From assembly GCA_019155205.2 (NCBI GenBank), contig JAHNZQ020000016.1:334087-398086 (forward strand): a DNA stretch of 64,000 nt, written 5' to 3'. This DNA is from Gracilaria vermiculophylla. Taxonomy: Eukaryota > Rhodophyta > Florideophyceae > Gracilariales > Gracilariaceae. A program made the position numbers and the translations under genes. The stretch's first letter is position 1; every line of letters starts with the position of its first letter. Positions 41,598-52,732 of this stretch are shown one piece after another. The notes beneath the pieces were generated by a model. The model did no database searches. It saw only the letters and a program-made list of their open reading frames with translations, and had not been told where the DNA came from.

Positions 41598-43393
41598 TCA
41601 GCGTGGAAGGTGTGCGGTCTGGCAGTCCCCGGCACGCTGATGGCAGTCCGTGGACGTTCGTGGAGGTGGAGGGACAATGTTGAGGGCATCGCGAAGGAAG
41701 CGGAAGCGCTGAGGTTTGAGTCGCTTGGTGAGTATATCGGCAAGCATAGATGCGCTCGCAACGTGGTGGATGTCGAGGCGTTTGTTCTTCACGAGATCTT
41801 GAAGGAAATGGTATCGGAGGTCGATGTATTTTCTTCTTTTGGTCGGTGAGGTCTGCTTTGCAACTTGAATAGCTGCGTTGTTGTCCAAATACAGTGGTGT
41901 AGATTGCGGTGAAGAGTTTTGTAGTTCCGAAAGTAGACGTTGCAACCAGAGGGTCTGTTGCGCAGCGGTGGAGGCAGAGAGATATTCGGATTCACATGTT
42001 GACATCGCCACAGTTTTCTGTTTGGTTGATTGCCACAGAATAGGACTGTTTGTGAGGGTGTGCACGATTCCCGTATAAGATTTGCGATCTATCGAGTTCG
42101 CGAAACCGGCGTCAGCAAAGGTTCTCAGATGTTCGTATGGAACTGATTTGTATAGAATGCCGTGCGTTTGGGAGCCTTTAAGGTATATTAAAAGGTGTCG
42201 GAGCGCGCCCCAATCGACGGTAGATGGGTGTTGCATGGCAATGGCGAGGCGGCTCACAGCGTGAGCAATGTTGGGTCTGGTTGAGTCGGCTAGATAGCGG
42301 AGCTCGCCAACCGTTTGGCGGTATGCGAAGGTCTTCTCCGGTGATAGAGCGTTGATGGTGTGGGCAACGGACGAAGGTTTCGTGTCCGCATATGGAGTTG
42401 CTTTGGGATTGCAGTCTTGAAGATTGTGTTTCTCCAGAATTGCGCAGATCGTGTGAGGTTGTGATATGTGAATTGACCCTGTTATGGTGCGCTCCAATTT
42501 CCAGTTGAGGAACAGTTGTGGTGCACCGAGGCGACGGATTTTGTATTTGGCGTGTAAAGTGTTGTAGAGCTCGTCAATGAGATTTGTTCGTGTCGCTGCG
42601 ATGAGGAAGTCGTCGATTGTAATTGTTAGGAATATGCACCCGCTGGGGTTCGCGCGGAAGAATAGGCATGGATCACTGTGTGCCTGGGTGTATCCGGATT
42701 CTTTGAGGTATTTTGTGAGGCGTTCATAATAGATATGGGATGCTGGGGGGGTTCCGTACAGATTGCCAATTAACTGCCCGATTTTGCTGGGGTATTTAAA
42801 AGTGCCGTCGAACCGAGGGAGTTGGTGGACGTAGACCGGCGTGGAGTGTTCATATCGTTCATGGAGAAAGGCGGAGGAGATGTCAAATTGTTCAATGTTG
42901 AGGTTGAGGGCGGCAAAGAGGCATATGATGGTGCGGATGGATGTGCGTTCGGCGGTGTAGGTGGTGACCTGCTCGGGGTCGAAATGAGTGTATGGTTGCA
43001 TGCGATCGCCGCGGACAGTACATCGCGCTTTGTATTTGGTAATGTGTCCGTCCTCCGAGCGTTTATATCGATAGGTCATCTTGAGAGGGATGGCTTTCGT
43101 GTGAGGTGGTATCTCGGAGGTGGGTATCCATTTGATGGTGTTGGTGTTGTCCAGATTGTCGAGCTCGTCGTCATGGGCTGTGGCCCAGTGTTGCGCGTCG
43201 GGGTGTTTTTGCGCGTTGTGGAAAGATGAAGGTGCCTCTGTGAATTTGGTTATTGTGGTTGGGATTGTGGTTTGAGTGTGTGTAATGAGGGCTTGTGGGT
43301 GGTGAATGAGCGGGTCGAGGTGATGGAAGTAGGGTCTAAAGTCAATGGATCGCAGGTGTGTGTATTGGTTGGTGCGTAAGTTGAGGGTCACGA
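41598..43393 (-). CDS. Copia-B pol: reverse transcriptase and RNase H
   Basis: A ~598-codon open frame from the gap edge to TAA at the left encodes the copia RVT_2 domain (WATAHDDELDNLDNTNTIKW; YKARCTVRGDRMQPY; IEQFDISSAFLHERYE; active site TITIDDFLIAATRT, so I-DD for YxDD) and the RNase H (LRTFADAGFANSIDRKSYTG; QSTKQKTVAMSTCESEYLSA). It ends with TSTDCHQRAGDCQTAHLPR 17 bases from the 3' LTR. No stop interrupts it. The integrase and most of protease must lie in the gap; gag and pol frames on either side probably form one polyprotein. Confidence 0.92.
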
Positions 43394-43493
43394 NNNNNNN
43401 NNNNNNNNNNNNNNNNNNNNNNNNNNNNNNNNNNNNNNNNNNNNNNNNNNNNNNNNNNNNNNNNNNNNNNNNNNNNNNNNNNNNNNNNNNNNN
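43394..43493. other. Assembly gap (100 N) inside copia-B
   Basis: A placeholder of unknown true length. Given the missing protease tail and integrase, the real gap is probably over 1 kb. Confidence 0.97.
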
Positions 43494-44656
43494 ATGGTTC
43501 CAGCGTGGGTGCATGGCGTCGTATGGTTAGCGGCTGTGCGTGTGGAGAGGTGGGTGGTGGCAGGAAGGTCCTGGGGGGGATGGAAGATGTGAGTAGGGTG
43601 TGCGACTGAGTCGAGGGTGAACGTACCTTCGACGTTGGGCGGGTCTCCAGGGCGCTGGTTCTGCTGGTCGTTCTCGGCTAGAGCCGGGTTTGGGTGTACT
43701 GGGAAGGGCCAGTTGGGCGCAAACATGGGGAACGGGGGTTGAATATGTTGGGGCATGTACGCCAAGGGTGCGTGGTGGTTAAATGCGTTGACGTGGTTGG
43801 CGTGCGGGGCACCGGGGTCGGGCTTCGCTGGGTTGTTGGCTGGGGTAAACTTGGGGTGTCTGGTGTCGCGGCATTGTTCATCTGTGTGGTTCGGAGGGAC
43901 TCGCATGAACTGCTGATGGAACGAGCACGGGCGGAAATTAGGAGCTTGATATTGCGGTGGTCTTTCGCGCAAAAACTGCGTGCGTCTCATCGAGGGTCGT
44001 GTCTGGTATGCCGGGGGGGGAAGACGAGATTGTTGTAACGTTGGGGATGGGTATATTGTTGATGTGGGCATTGTGGAGAATGTGGTGTTGTATGACTTGA
44101 AACGGTGGAAATGGTGTAAGAAGGCTTTGACGGTTGGAGGGTTTATCGCCAGTAACTGGCGCCCGATATCCACGGTTTCCGGGTTGTAGCGTAACCCATC
44201 GATTAGAAATTCTACCGTTGTAGTTTCGTCGCGAATGTTCGGAAATTGAGATGTGATCATACGGGCACGAATTGAGTTGTGTTTGTTGACGTAATCGTCG
44301 ACGCTCATTCCTGGTTCAAGATGTAAATTGTCTGCTTCCGATTTTAAGTATTTGTGGTCGGTGGCGGTGTTGCTCTCTAGGTGTGTGAGAACTGCATCGA
44401 GGAGATCTTTTGGGGAAGGATCGGTGTTTATGCTTAATAGATTTAAAATGTCCGAGGGAACCGTCGACAAAATAAGAGCACGTAAAGTATGTTTCTTTTT
44501 GTTGTGAGTGGCAATGAGTGCTACGTCTGTTGGGAGGGATGGCTGGCCTGTAATATGGTCTAACGCTTCCAAGGTGGTTGCCGTAGATTCTATTGCCATT
44601 TTCCAAAATGCCGGGTTGTTACGATCTAGTTTTGGAACGTGGTATGTGTTATTCAT
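43494..44656 (-). CDS. Copia-B gag and protease start
   Basis: From ATG 44656 the frame is open to the gap (~387 codons). Residues 1-210 are the copia gag fold (FWKMAIESTATTLEALDHI; VLTHLESNTATDHKYLKSEA). A Pro-rich linker follows with a zinc-knuckle variant CSFHQQFMRVPPNHTDEQC (C-x2-H-x10-H-x4-C rather than CCHC). Just before the gap is a protease-like active site, FTLDSVAHPTHIF (family LDSGAxxH, with Val for Gly). It begins ~290 bases inside the 5' LTR. Confidence 0.88.
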
Positions 44657-44946
44657 TACTGATGTTCGTATTTGTGTAGTGTCTTGCGGGATGTGGTTGT
44701 CGGATGCCGTGACGCAAGTTAGGCGCCAAAGGTCGTTTGTGATGTGTAATTCGTCTATCCTGTTTCGTCGCCGAAGGTGGCGTTCGGTTCGTGGTGTTGG
44801 ATGTGCCGTCGTGAAGATTTGTGTCGTGAGGGAGAGAGGATGAGAAACGGAGAGAGACGAGAAACGAAAGAGTGATGTGGATGAATGAAGAGGAGGGAGA
44901 GAAAGATTGCGGAGAGTGGCTAGCGGATTAGGGGTCCCATAACCTA

Positions 44947-45059
44947 TGACTAACGAGGGGCGATAGCCGTTGTTTACTTCGCGCCGTGCGACGGCGGTGA
45001 TGTTTTTCTATCTATGGATTGCGTCCCGTGTACGTGGCGTACGTGTGTGCGGTCTGGCA
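44947..45059 (-). repeat. Copia-B 5' LTR (113 bases)
   Basis: Plus-strand TGACTAACGAGG...GTCTGGCA with TG...CA ends. A candidate primer-binding site, TGGGACCCCTAATCC on the minus strand (44939-44925), lies 7 bases inside. Confidence 0.9.
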
Positions 45060-45545
45060 TTTGATATTTCAATTCCTGAGATTTGTGAAGAATAATACAA
45101 AACATGTTCAATGATCGCTCGCTGTAACAGATGTGGACAAGATGATTTAAATCTTGAAACGAATATAGGAGTGAAAGAGTGGTCATGTTGGGTCAATTGT
45201 TCTCTTTTAGCATTTTGCATAGTGGATCCATGGAAACTGTATAAGGCAACAAATGGGAGCAGGAGCCTTAAAATTCCACATCATTATCATTGTGCGCTGG
45301 CTAAGGAACGAATAGAAAATACTTGGAACACCGCTGGTTTAATGAACAGAAATGAAACGGAAAATAAAAATAAAAATGAACAGCCCATGTTTGCTGGCAC
45401 TGGCTTGCATTTCATGCATACCATTAGAAGAAGAAAAACAAAAAATGGAAAGATTAAAAAAGCCGTATTTCAAGGACGATGCAATTATCGTAAAGGAAAT
45501 ACGAAATCGAAGTTTTTACGTTCTAGATGCTATTCAAGGAAATAA
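45060..45545 (+). pseudogene. PiggyBac-like transposase relic, right part
   Basis: Resumes the relic cut at 41468. GVKEWSCWVNCSLLAFCIVDPWKLYK fits the late DDE_Tnp_1_7 segment (K-x-W-x-x-R-x-F...NAxxLY). The frame is open for 144 codons from 45111. Joining across the copia target repeat is expected from the insertion, but frames are already broken on both sides. Confidence 0.55.
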
Positions 45546-45856
45546 AAAGAAGTGTTTTTGTGCCACACTGGTACGAGCAGGGATTGTATTGAGAAAAATA
45601 TTGAGGAGTGTCACGGTATAATGATTCATAGTACAGTGCGCGTCGAAAGTATAAGACCGGTCATGTATGAAATGCAAGTCACAATGGGCACGCCATTTCT
45701 GTATTTCCAATACGCTTAAGTCAAAAGAAAGCAAAAACCGTCCCAAAATGATTTTTAAAACATAAACGTAGACGAGCAATCAATGAAACACTACTTTTAA
45801 GCATTCAAAAGTATAGGACCAATTTAATGATTCAAAGCTGAAACTCTATTACTCGC

Positions 45857-46959
45857 TTAGTACTTTGTTTTTGCCCCTTGGGCAGTGAGAACAGCTATGC
45901 ATCGATGCTTCATGCTGTCAATATGAGCTTGAGGTACCTCATCACTTATTGTTTCCCACTCAGTAAGAACTGTTTCCTTTAGCTCGGCTAAAGTACCAAA
46001 TTGACGTGCGTTGTAATACAAAGGACGTGCCAGAAGAGCCCAAAGATTTTCAATGGGATTCATGTCGGGTGCACGGCTCGGCCAGGACAATAAACGAATG
46101 TTTTTGGACGTAAACCATTCCTTAGAGTGCCCAGATACATGAATAGGACAGTTCTTTTGCTGAAAAATCCATGACTCTCCCTGCGTTATAGCGGCCCAAT
46201 CTAATAAATCGTCAGCAAGGAGCTTCGTATATTTCTTGGAATCTTGATTCCCATTCATAATTACCGAAAGGACCTCTACCAAAATAAGAAAAACAGCCCC
46301 AAATCATAAAATCTCCTCCTCCTTTTTGGCGTTTGGAAAACAAACGCTCTTCAAAACCCACTGCATGCCAATAAGACGAAAACCCATCAGGGCCGCCCAA
46401 GTTAATTTTCTTATCATCAGACAATATTACTTTGCCCCACTGCAATGTACTCCAAGTAACGTGTTCAGCTGCCCAGTCCACACGGGTTTTTTATGATTTG
46501 GCGTTAAAAAGAAAGGCGATTTTGATTTCTTGCAGACCAATTGGGTTTTGTCTCTAAGAGTACGACGGATTGTAGAAACGAAAACTAAGAGCTGCAAATT
46601 GTTTTTGAGCACGGAACTGCTTTTCCCGGTTTCAGGGTCCTCCAGTCTGACAGCCATCTCCTGGGGAGCACTGCGCGTGCTACGCCCACTTATGGAGTCG
46701 GTTGCTTTAGGGTCCTGTAGGGGGGTTTCCATTCGGATTTCAGTTTCATTAAAGAGCCTTCGTTTCTGTCGGGCTGTGAGTTTTTGAGGTCTACCGTTTC
46801 ATTTTTTCATTCCATGCGCTTCAGGATCCTTTAAATAATTCGTGACTACTGTCTTAGACGTTTTATAGCTGCAACACTCTTCCGGTGCGATAGCTTTTGT
46901 CCATGAAGGGCTTTAATCGCACTCTTTTGTGCATCTGTAAGAGAAGAAGCAAGAGGCAT
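45857..46959 (-). pseudogene. Tc1-type transposase (family 1) carrying a gag insert
   Basis: The start is MPLASSLTDAQK (ATG 46959). A TGA replaces an Arg codon before NGRPQKLTARQKR, and frames shift near 46.8 and 46.45 kb. Within frame 46732-46427 the segment METPLQDPKATD ... MAVRLEDPE is not transposase; it matches gypsy gag at 62215-62311. The sequence rejoins the transposase at KSSSVLKNNLQL in the same frame. The catalytic domain keeps the first Asp context as LSDDKKINLGGPDG and the Glu in PIENLWALL, but the second Asp is Lys (FQQKNCPIH). Catalytically dead. Confidence 0.88.
46631..46733 (-). repeat. Gypsy gag fragment inside Tc1
   Basis: On the minus strand it reads ATGGAAACCCCCCTACAGGA ... 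CTGGAGGACCCTGAAA, collinear with 62215-62311 (ATGGAAACCCCCCTAGAGGA ...). The sister Tc1 at 4396 lacks it. A 6-base direct repeat GAAACC borders the insert. Confidence 0.85.
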
Positions 46960-47272
46960 GTTTGAAGTTCTGTCATGCTCTATAACGACAACAAAACCCC
47001 GGAGAGTATTGTCAGAGGGTATGCGCGATAAATAGAAGGTACGCTACTGTCTTTTCTTGGGGCGAATGGTAGCAAAACGGTTTCGGTCTTATACTTTTGG
47101 CATACTCTGTATTCTTTTTCATGCATTGCAAAAGAAGTACTGCTGATTTCTGTGCTTTATTTGTTTCATTCAAAACAGGTTTTAAACAGCTACAACTTGA
47201 TGCTAGTTTAAGTTGTTTTCTCTATTTTGTTTTATTTGAGGCGCCGGTCTTATACTTTTGACGCGCACTGTA

Positions 47273-48229
47273 TAAGAAAGAAATGTCGACAACGTTGACA
47301 GCCTTCGTTTTTTAAAGCAAAACTGAACATTTTAATGAAATGATTGAGCCAAAGGTATTTTACCTTAAGCCCCGTACTAGTTCAATCCGCGTTATTGTGA
47401 CTTCCTAGATTATTTAAACTATATTACGAAACTGCTTCGTTAAAAGATGTCACCTTATTCTGTCCGCTGTTCAAGTGGGTGTTGAAAACGTTCTGAGAGT
47501 TTATATATTTTTAGAATTAGTCGAGCTCCCGATGGAGGTTTTGAGTTTTTAGAAACTCAGCGAGGTCCGAGCTCAGAATTTGTTGGTCGCATGTAGTCTG
47601 AGAACCACTGAGCTGCTGTGATAGCTCCTGGCCTGGTCTAAAACTATTTCTTATTTACAGGCAATCCTGGAGAACATGTTTTAATTTTAAAATTTCCAAA
47701 ATATTGGCCTACGGGTCGAACTCTATTTTTTTTGTTTTGCGTGATAGTACACTGGCTTCATATGAGGTCGATTTGACCTCATATGAGGTCAATGCACCGG
47801 TTGGATAGAGACTAGTGCTGGGAGGTACAGTGGTGGAATCTTATTCTACGGATCGGCAAAACGGTAGAGCACAACCGGCTCGTTAAGCTTCAGTTCTTCA
47901 CACACCCGTACTCTTTTTTTTTATTCTCGTCCTATGACTCTAGCCATCATCGGATTTATTCTATTTGTAGTGTTTGGCAGTACCCTTTCGGTGTTGCTCT
48001 TATTCACTATCTGCATTGTAACTGCAGTTGCATTAATTTTATTATTCAAAAATACATTTGCCTCAGAGGAGTCTCTTTGGCATACCATAATTTGTGTTGC
48101 ATTAAACATAAACAGGTTAGTCATCATAGAGGGCTCGCTGTTTGTATTTAACCGGTGACATATTTGTTGCGTGTCATTAAATGTCAGTTAAATGACATAC
48201 ACAACGTTGCCAGTGTAACAACTGTACGA
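47273..48229. other. Intergenic with perfect palindrome
   Basis: No recognised gene. A 74-codon frame (47934-48158) would encode a hydrophobic peptide with two membrane-like segments (MTLAIIGFILFVVFGSTLSV...), unsupported otherwise. The palindrome is listed separately. Confidence 0.35.
47759..47790. repeat. 16-base palindrome with adjacent direct half-copy
   Basis: GACCTCATATGAGGTC (47775-47790) is perfectly palindromic and CATATGAGGTC is repeated at 47759-47769. Could be a dimeric factor site or chance. Confidence 0.6.
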
Positions 48230-48500
48230 CCACGAAATCGAATCTGAAAGAATTCAAGATCATTAACCGTTTCAAAAACCTAACATCTTTATCAACTTTA
48301 AGTCTCTTTTGGTGACTCAGTAGCTAATTATTTTACCTTTTGCCGAATAACGGTAAGACAGCGTTTGGGGACTGAATTAATGTAGCCCTTAATTGTCAAA
48401 ATTTCCATATTCTCCCAGCAGTTCTTAATACAGTTTTTTATATCAGCAACTGTGCTAAACTGCCTTCTATGGCCGAAAACGATTCTTGATAATAGAGATT
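48230..48500 (-). pseudogene. Tc1 family-2 transposase C-terminal relic
   Basis: Minus-strand words FGHRRQFSTVADIKNCIKNC and GYINSVPKRCLTVIRQKVK match the last ~55 residues of the family-2 transposase (38360-38500). The conserved 3' block (reverse of TTTTTGAAACGGTTAATGA) lies at 48265-48285. Confidence 0.7.
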
Positions 48501-49329
48501 TTAAGAAACTCAACTGTAGAAAGATTGTGGGTATCATTTTATGACACGTATTACATGTGTCCGACATGTGCCAGGCCGACCTACAATTCCTTCGGCTGAA
48601 TCGTTCAAAGAAGCTCTGTACCGATGACATTATCGTGCGATCTGCTCCACATGTTGGCCCAGCCACACAACTGCTGCTGCTTGGAGCGCCTAATTTCGGC
48701 TGTGACGCGGTGAGAGTCTGCATTTGTGAAGCTCACCGTCTTTAACGTGCTGGGCGGGGTTGCGCAGTGCGTGCGTGCAAGAACCTACCAAGCGCCCTTC
48801 GTTGTCAATGGCTGCTAGGGTACTGTTAAGCGACCCCCTCCTACTTCCCCCCTTCTCCTACTTCCCCCCTTCTCCTTCTTCCCCCCTCCGTTCTCCGGCC
48901 AGCGAAAAGATGGCAGCCAGCGAGGTTTCTAACCCTTCCTCCCTCTGTCGCCATGGACAATCACTGCCATCTGCTGCTTCTAGCTCGCCTGTAAACTTCC
49001 CTCGTGCGGCGGAGCAAAGCTCTCGAGTCATGCCGGACTAGCAGAAAATGGCGCAGTACTGGGCCATGCTGCGCAAGACTGGCCCCAGATAAGTATCGCG
49101 CCAGCATCTCACGAGGCAAGCTCCATTGCATGCGACACAGCTGTATCAAGTTGCAGTTCTTGATTGCCACCATTTCTGGTGTGCTGCCAGCCGCCAAAAG
49201 ACAAAGGACATAGCAGGTGCTGCAGCCAGCCGGCAGGGCTCTGCGCGTTAGTTTACGTGGTCTCCCTGTGGCAATTCTGTGTCGCAGCGATGGCTGAGAC
49301 GCGGCCTACCATGCATTGAACGAAGAATT
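48501..49329. other. GC-richer stretch with pyrimidine repeat
   Basis: No recognised gene. At 48838-48890 a CTCCTACTTCCCCCCTT-type unit of 17 bases is repeated about three times. It is flanked by Tc1 relics on both sides and clearly richer in GC than them. Confidence 0.4.
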
Positions 49330-50391
49330 CTAGTGCTGAAAGTGTTCAGGACATTTTTCGTTAAAATGTTCTTCGGGTAACTGCAACCATATTTTAACCA
49401 CGATTGTAACTACATGTGAGCATCTGAATCTCTCTAATAAACCCCCTGCATTTTCAATGGGGTTCAAGTCCAGTGAGCGGGTTGACCATTCCATGACCGT
49501 AATGTTTCGTTTTTGTAGCCAGACTGACAACGAAATAAATTTGTGTAGCGGGGCATTATCTTGAGGAAAAACAAAGTTTTCTCTTTAAAAACATTATCCA
49601 TAAGATAGCGTATAGATATAGAGAACTTTTCGGTAGCAAGCAGAGTCCATATTGCAATCAATAAAGGCGATATCTGTTTTTTATATTTTGATAGAGCAGC
49701 CCATACTACTACAGAAACACATCATAGTGCCTTGTTCAAAACTCAGAGCGTTTTTTTCTAGGATCATGCCAAAAATATTTAAAACAATCTGGACCATCCA
49801 AGTTGAATATTATTTTCTTCAGAAAACATGACTGTGTCCAACTGATCTTCCCATTCCGCGATGTTTCCGTACAAACAGATCCTTTTTTGTTTGTGATGAT
49901 CTTCTATAAAGAACGTTTTCTTCATCTTTTTATACTTGAACAAATTCTTATTAATTTCCCGCTATATTGTTTATTTAGATACGTTGAGGTTTGCATTTTT
50001 CGCAATTTTTTTGCACGAAAGGTTTCCTTGACACGACTACTGTTTTATAACGCGTTCATCTGCAGGAATGAGAAAGAATAGACGCCCTGCAGATTTTTTT
50101 TATTCCATAAGCTGCTGGATTTTTAAGAAATTGGAGAACTGTGACCGAATGACGCTTCAAATGTGGGCCACTTTCAGCATATGGTTTTCAATTAGCTTTC
50201 AATTGCACGTTTTCAGGCTGTTCGGGGCGCAAAAGAGGTGATCCTCAAGCCATAGAGATGGATGTTATTGATGTACTGTTATGACTATAAAACGGTTTTT
50301 ACATATATGTTATGCAAAAGGCCCACCTCCGAACTACTTTGGCGCGTTTTTTTAGGCAAGATATGAATTTGAAACGCACTATAACATTTCA
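49330..50391 (-). pseudogene. Degenerate Tc1 family-2 element
   Basis: The minus strand encodes VWLQKRNITVMEWSTRSLDL-NPIEN, the region around the catalytic Glu, and upstream parts in other frames up to ~50080. The right end (reverse complement TATAGTGCGTTTCAAATTCA) is the inverted repeat at 50390. The left end is lost. Confidence 0.65.
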
Positions 50392-50436
50392 AGCATTCAG
50401 AAGTAAACAATACCCCACCAGAACTTCGGGGCCCAC

Positions 50437-51370
50437 ATACAGTTCGTTTCAAAAACATATCACCTTTATGTCAAGGTAAAAAGCCCGTAGCATTACTTCT
50501 GTACGACTACAAAAAGGAGGTCTGAAATACATGAAAGGTAAAAAATTGATTCAGAAACATATCATATTTATCAACTTTTATATTATTCTGGCATTTCAAT
50601 AACTTATTATTTCTTTGCTTTTCTGAATGTTTACTCTACAGCGTTTCGCAACAGCGTTCATGTGAGCAATGAATTTAAAAATTCAAATAATATCCCAGCA
50701 ACTCTTGACACAGTTTTCAAAATTGAAAAACTTTCTCAAACTCCCTTTTGCCTCTCACTGCTATACACTACTCTTGATAATACTCCTCATACCTTTTTAA
50801 TGGGGTTTAAGACTTATTATTGCGTTTTTCATTCTTTCAAGTTTATGTTTGTTTCATTTATGGACTGTTTACTTATTAGATTTGTGTATAAAGACATTAT
50901 GCTGATGGAAAATATAAATTTCTTCGAGTGTGCAATATACAAAAACTCTGGCACTTAATTTTCGATAAATTGTTAGTGGAATGTAGAGCCATTATTGTAA
51001 TCAATAAACGCTAACTAGGTTTTCCATTACATTAGAAAACTAGCTTATACCGATGCAAGTCATTCCCCAAAGATTTTTCTTTACGACGCAGAACGTTTTT
51101 TGTGAAGTAGTGTGTCTTTCAACTTTAAAGTAATTGGGACTGTGTACGTTGCATATTTTTGTCAGAACGTGTAGTGGGTGTTCCGGTCCTTTGTTTTGCA
51201 CACGAAGCCACTCGTTTTTATTTTATGATAACCTTCTGAAACAAACTTGTTTTTCTTTTTTTATACTTTATCACTTTTTTTATCAATATAGGCCAAAGGG
51301 TTAATTTTCACTGATTACAGTATATATTTATTGCTGTTTTTGTGAATAAAATGTTTCCTGACCACAATGC
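50437..51370 (-). pseudogene. Degenerate Tc1 family-2 element
   Basis: The left end TACAGTTCGTTTCAAAAACA is a near-perfect inverted repeat, followed by the reverse conserved 3' block (GATTCAGAAACATATC, 50562). Minus-strand remnants of the C-terminal helix (ILFEFLNSLLT, NPIKKV) lie at 50660-50830; beyond 51000 only scattered N-terminal traces remain. Confidence 0.55.
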
Positions 51371-51589
51371 TCGTTATATGTCATATTTGTCTATAGGGTC
51401 CGAAAGTCGGGGACTCTTTGTAGTGTTTTCATTGTTCATGTAGTACAGTTGATTCTAAAATGATATTGTGTTGTGCTTTCATAACGAGTTATTCCTAAAC
51501 CGTGTTTGTATTTTATTAACTGAGTACAGTATTGCTAAGGAAGTGTAGAATTTTCATTTATTTTAATTTATGAATGTAGCTAGTTCGAC

Positions 51590-51970
51590 TAGTGTACAGT
51601 AGTGAGACCTGTCGAACCGGGCTTCCGGCACGGTTCTTAATCTGCCGGTTGAGTCCCACCTCCGCGGGAAGCAAACCAAGCACCCTTGAGTCTTCCTCGA
51701 CTTTTTCCGGTTCGAGACTCTTGTCGAACACCTTGAAGTTTCTAAGCCGCCGATCCCCAGACCCCCTCATAGCACCGCCTGTAGGAGCACTGTTCGCCCT
51801 GTGAGCCCGTTTTTCCAGTTGATGCTTGCGGACCCCCTTTCAGGATTCCCGCGGCTCGTGATCGTGATTACCGAGGACCAGCTTTCGGAACTCGCGCCTG
51901 TGGAGTCACCAAAAACTTCTAGTTGAAGTTGTTCGTTACCACCTCGAAAGTAAAACTGAAGGTACCGTAA
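51590..51970 (+). repeat. Gypsy family-A LTR fragment
   Basis: Collinear with the 3' two-thirds of the plus-oriented LTR at 61114-61668 (shared CACCCTTGAGTCTTC, TTTCTAAGCCGCCGATCCCC). The first ~180 bases are missing; no internal sequence follows. Confidence 0.7.
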
Positions 51971-52181
51971 CTGGTCAGGTATTAAAGAAAATGGAGAGTG
52001 GTAACCCGTTGAAGGCTCACGAAACGGTAACTTTCAGCGCAGCACTTTCTTCCAACTTTGAGATGTACAATGTGTAGCCTTTAAAGGGCCCGAATTAGAG
52101 GTCCCCGAGCCAAAATGATAGCTGTTGAAGATATAATGCTATGATTCTGAAATTGATTTCACTTGTATGTTATGGAGAAAC
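51971..52181. other. Short spacer between LTRs
   Basis: Two hundred bases with no identifiable feature. Confidence 0.3.
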
Positions 52182-52732
52182 TGTGGTACGGTCACTTCTC
52201 CTTTCGAGGTAGTAGCGCACAACGTCTGTTAGGAGTTTTTGTTTACTTCAAAGACGCGAGTTCCTAAAAGAGGTCTCCGGTACTCGCTGTTACGAGCCGG
52301 GGTAATTGAAAGTGGATCCGCAAATATCAAGCGGAGAGGGAGGTTCTCTGTGCTGAAAATGCTCCCACAGGCGCTGCTACAAGGCGGCCTGGGGATCGGC
52401 GTCTTAGAAACCTAAAAGTGTTCGACGAGATTCTACAACCGGAATAATAAACTTAAACTCATGGATGCTTGGTTTACTTCCCCAAAGGTGGAGCTCGACC
52501 GGCAGGTTAAGTACCTCGCCAGGAGCCCGCCTCGGCAGGTTTCACTACTGTAGTAATTACCCGCAAAACGTAAACAAAATGAATCTACGTTTTACCGTTT
52601 CCTAAGGGTATTGTAGCGTACGTGGGCCAAATTATGCACCGCATGACTCAGTTATTAAAATACTAGCCCTCCTTAGGAATATTCCGTCGTAAAGCCAGAC
52701 CCCCGTGTCACCGTAGAATTCACGGTACTACA
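52182..52732 (-). repeat. Gypsy family-A 3' LTR (copy 2)
   Basis: On the plus strand it runs TGTGGTACGGTCAC...GGTACTACA; read on the minus strand it starts TGTAGTACC and ends TACCACA. Confidence 0.85.

Larger units (their letters stand above)
41469..45059 (-). mobile_element. Ty1/copia element with very short LTRs, nearly intact
   Basis: LTRs of 113 bases (41469-41581, 44947-45059) flank long open gag and pol frames on the minus strand. The 7 bases before the left LTR and after the right LTR are identical (TTTGATA), a target repeat. The LTRs differ at only about five positions by eye, so the insertion is fairly recent. A 100-N gap (43394-43493) removes most of protease and all of integrase from view. 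Confidence 0.9.
45632..47272 (-). mobile_element. Tc1/mariner element, family 1, complete with ends
   Basis: Left end TACAGTGCGCGTCGAAAGT, right end the inverted TACAGTGCGCGTCAAAAGT, with TA at both borders; 1641 bases. It carries a minus-strand transposase with ~100 bases of foreign gypsy gag sequence inside (see findings). It is the sister of 4396-5627 and longer by that insert and by its retained right end. Confidence 0.9.

Noticed and set aside
47934..48158. 74-residue two-TM peptide gene
   Set aside because: T-rich DNA easily gives hydrophobic frames; no homologue or promoter evidence, so kept only as a note.
48838..48890. CRISPR-like array
   Set aside because: Unit is a simple C/T tandem without spacers, and the genome is eukaryotic.
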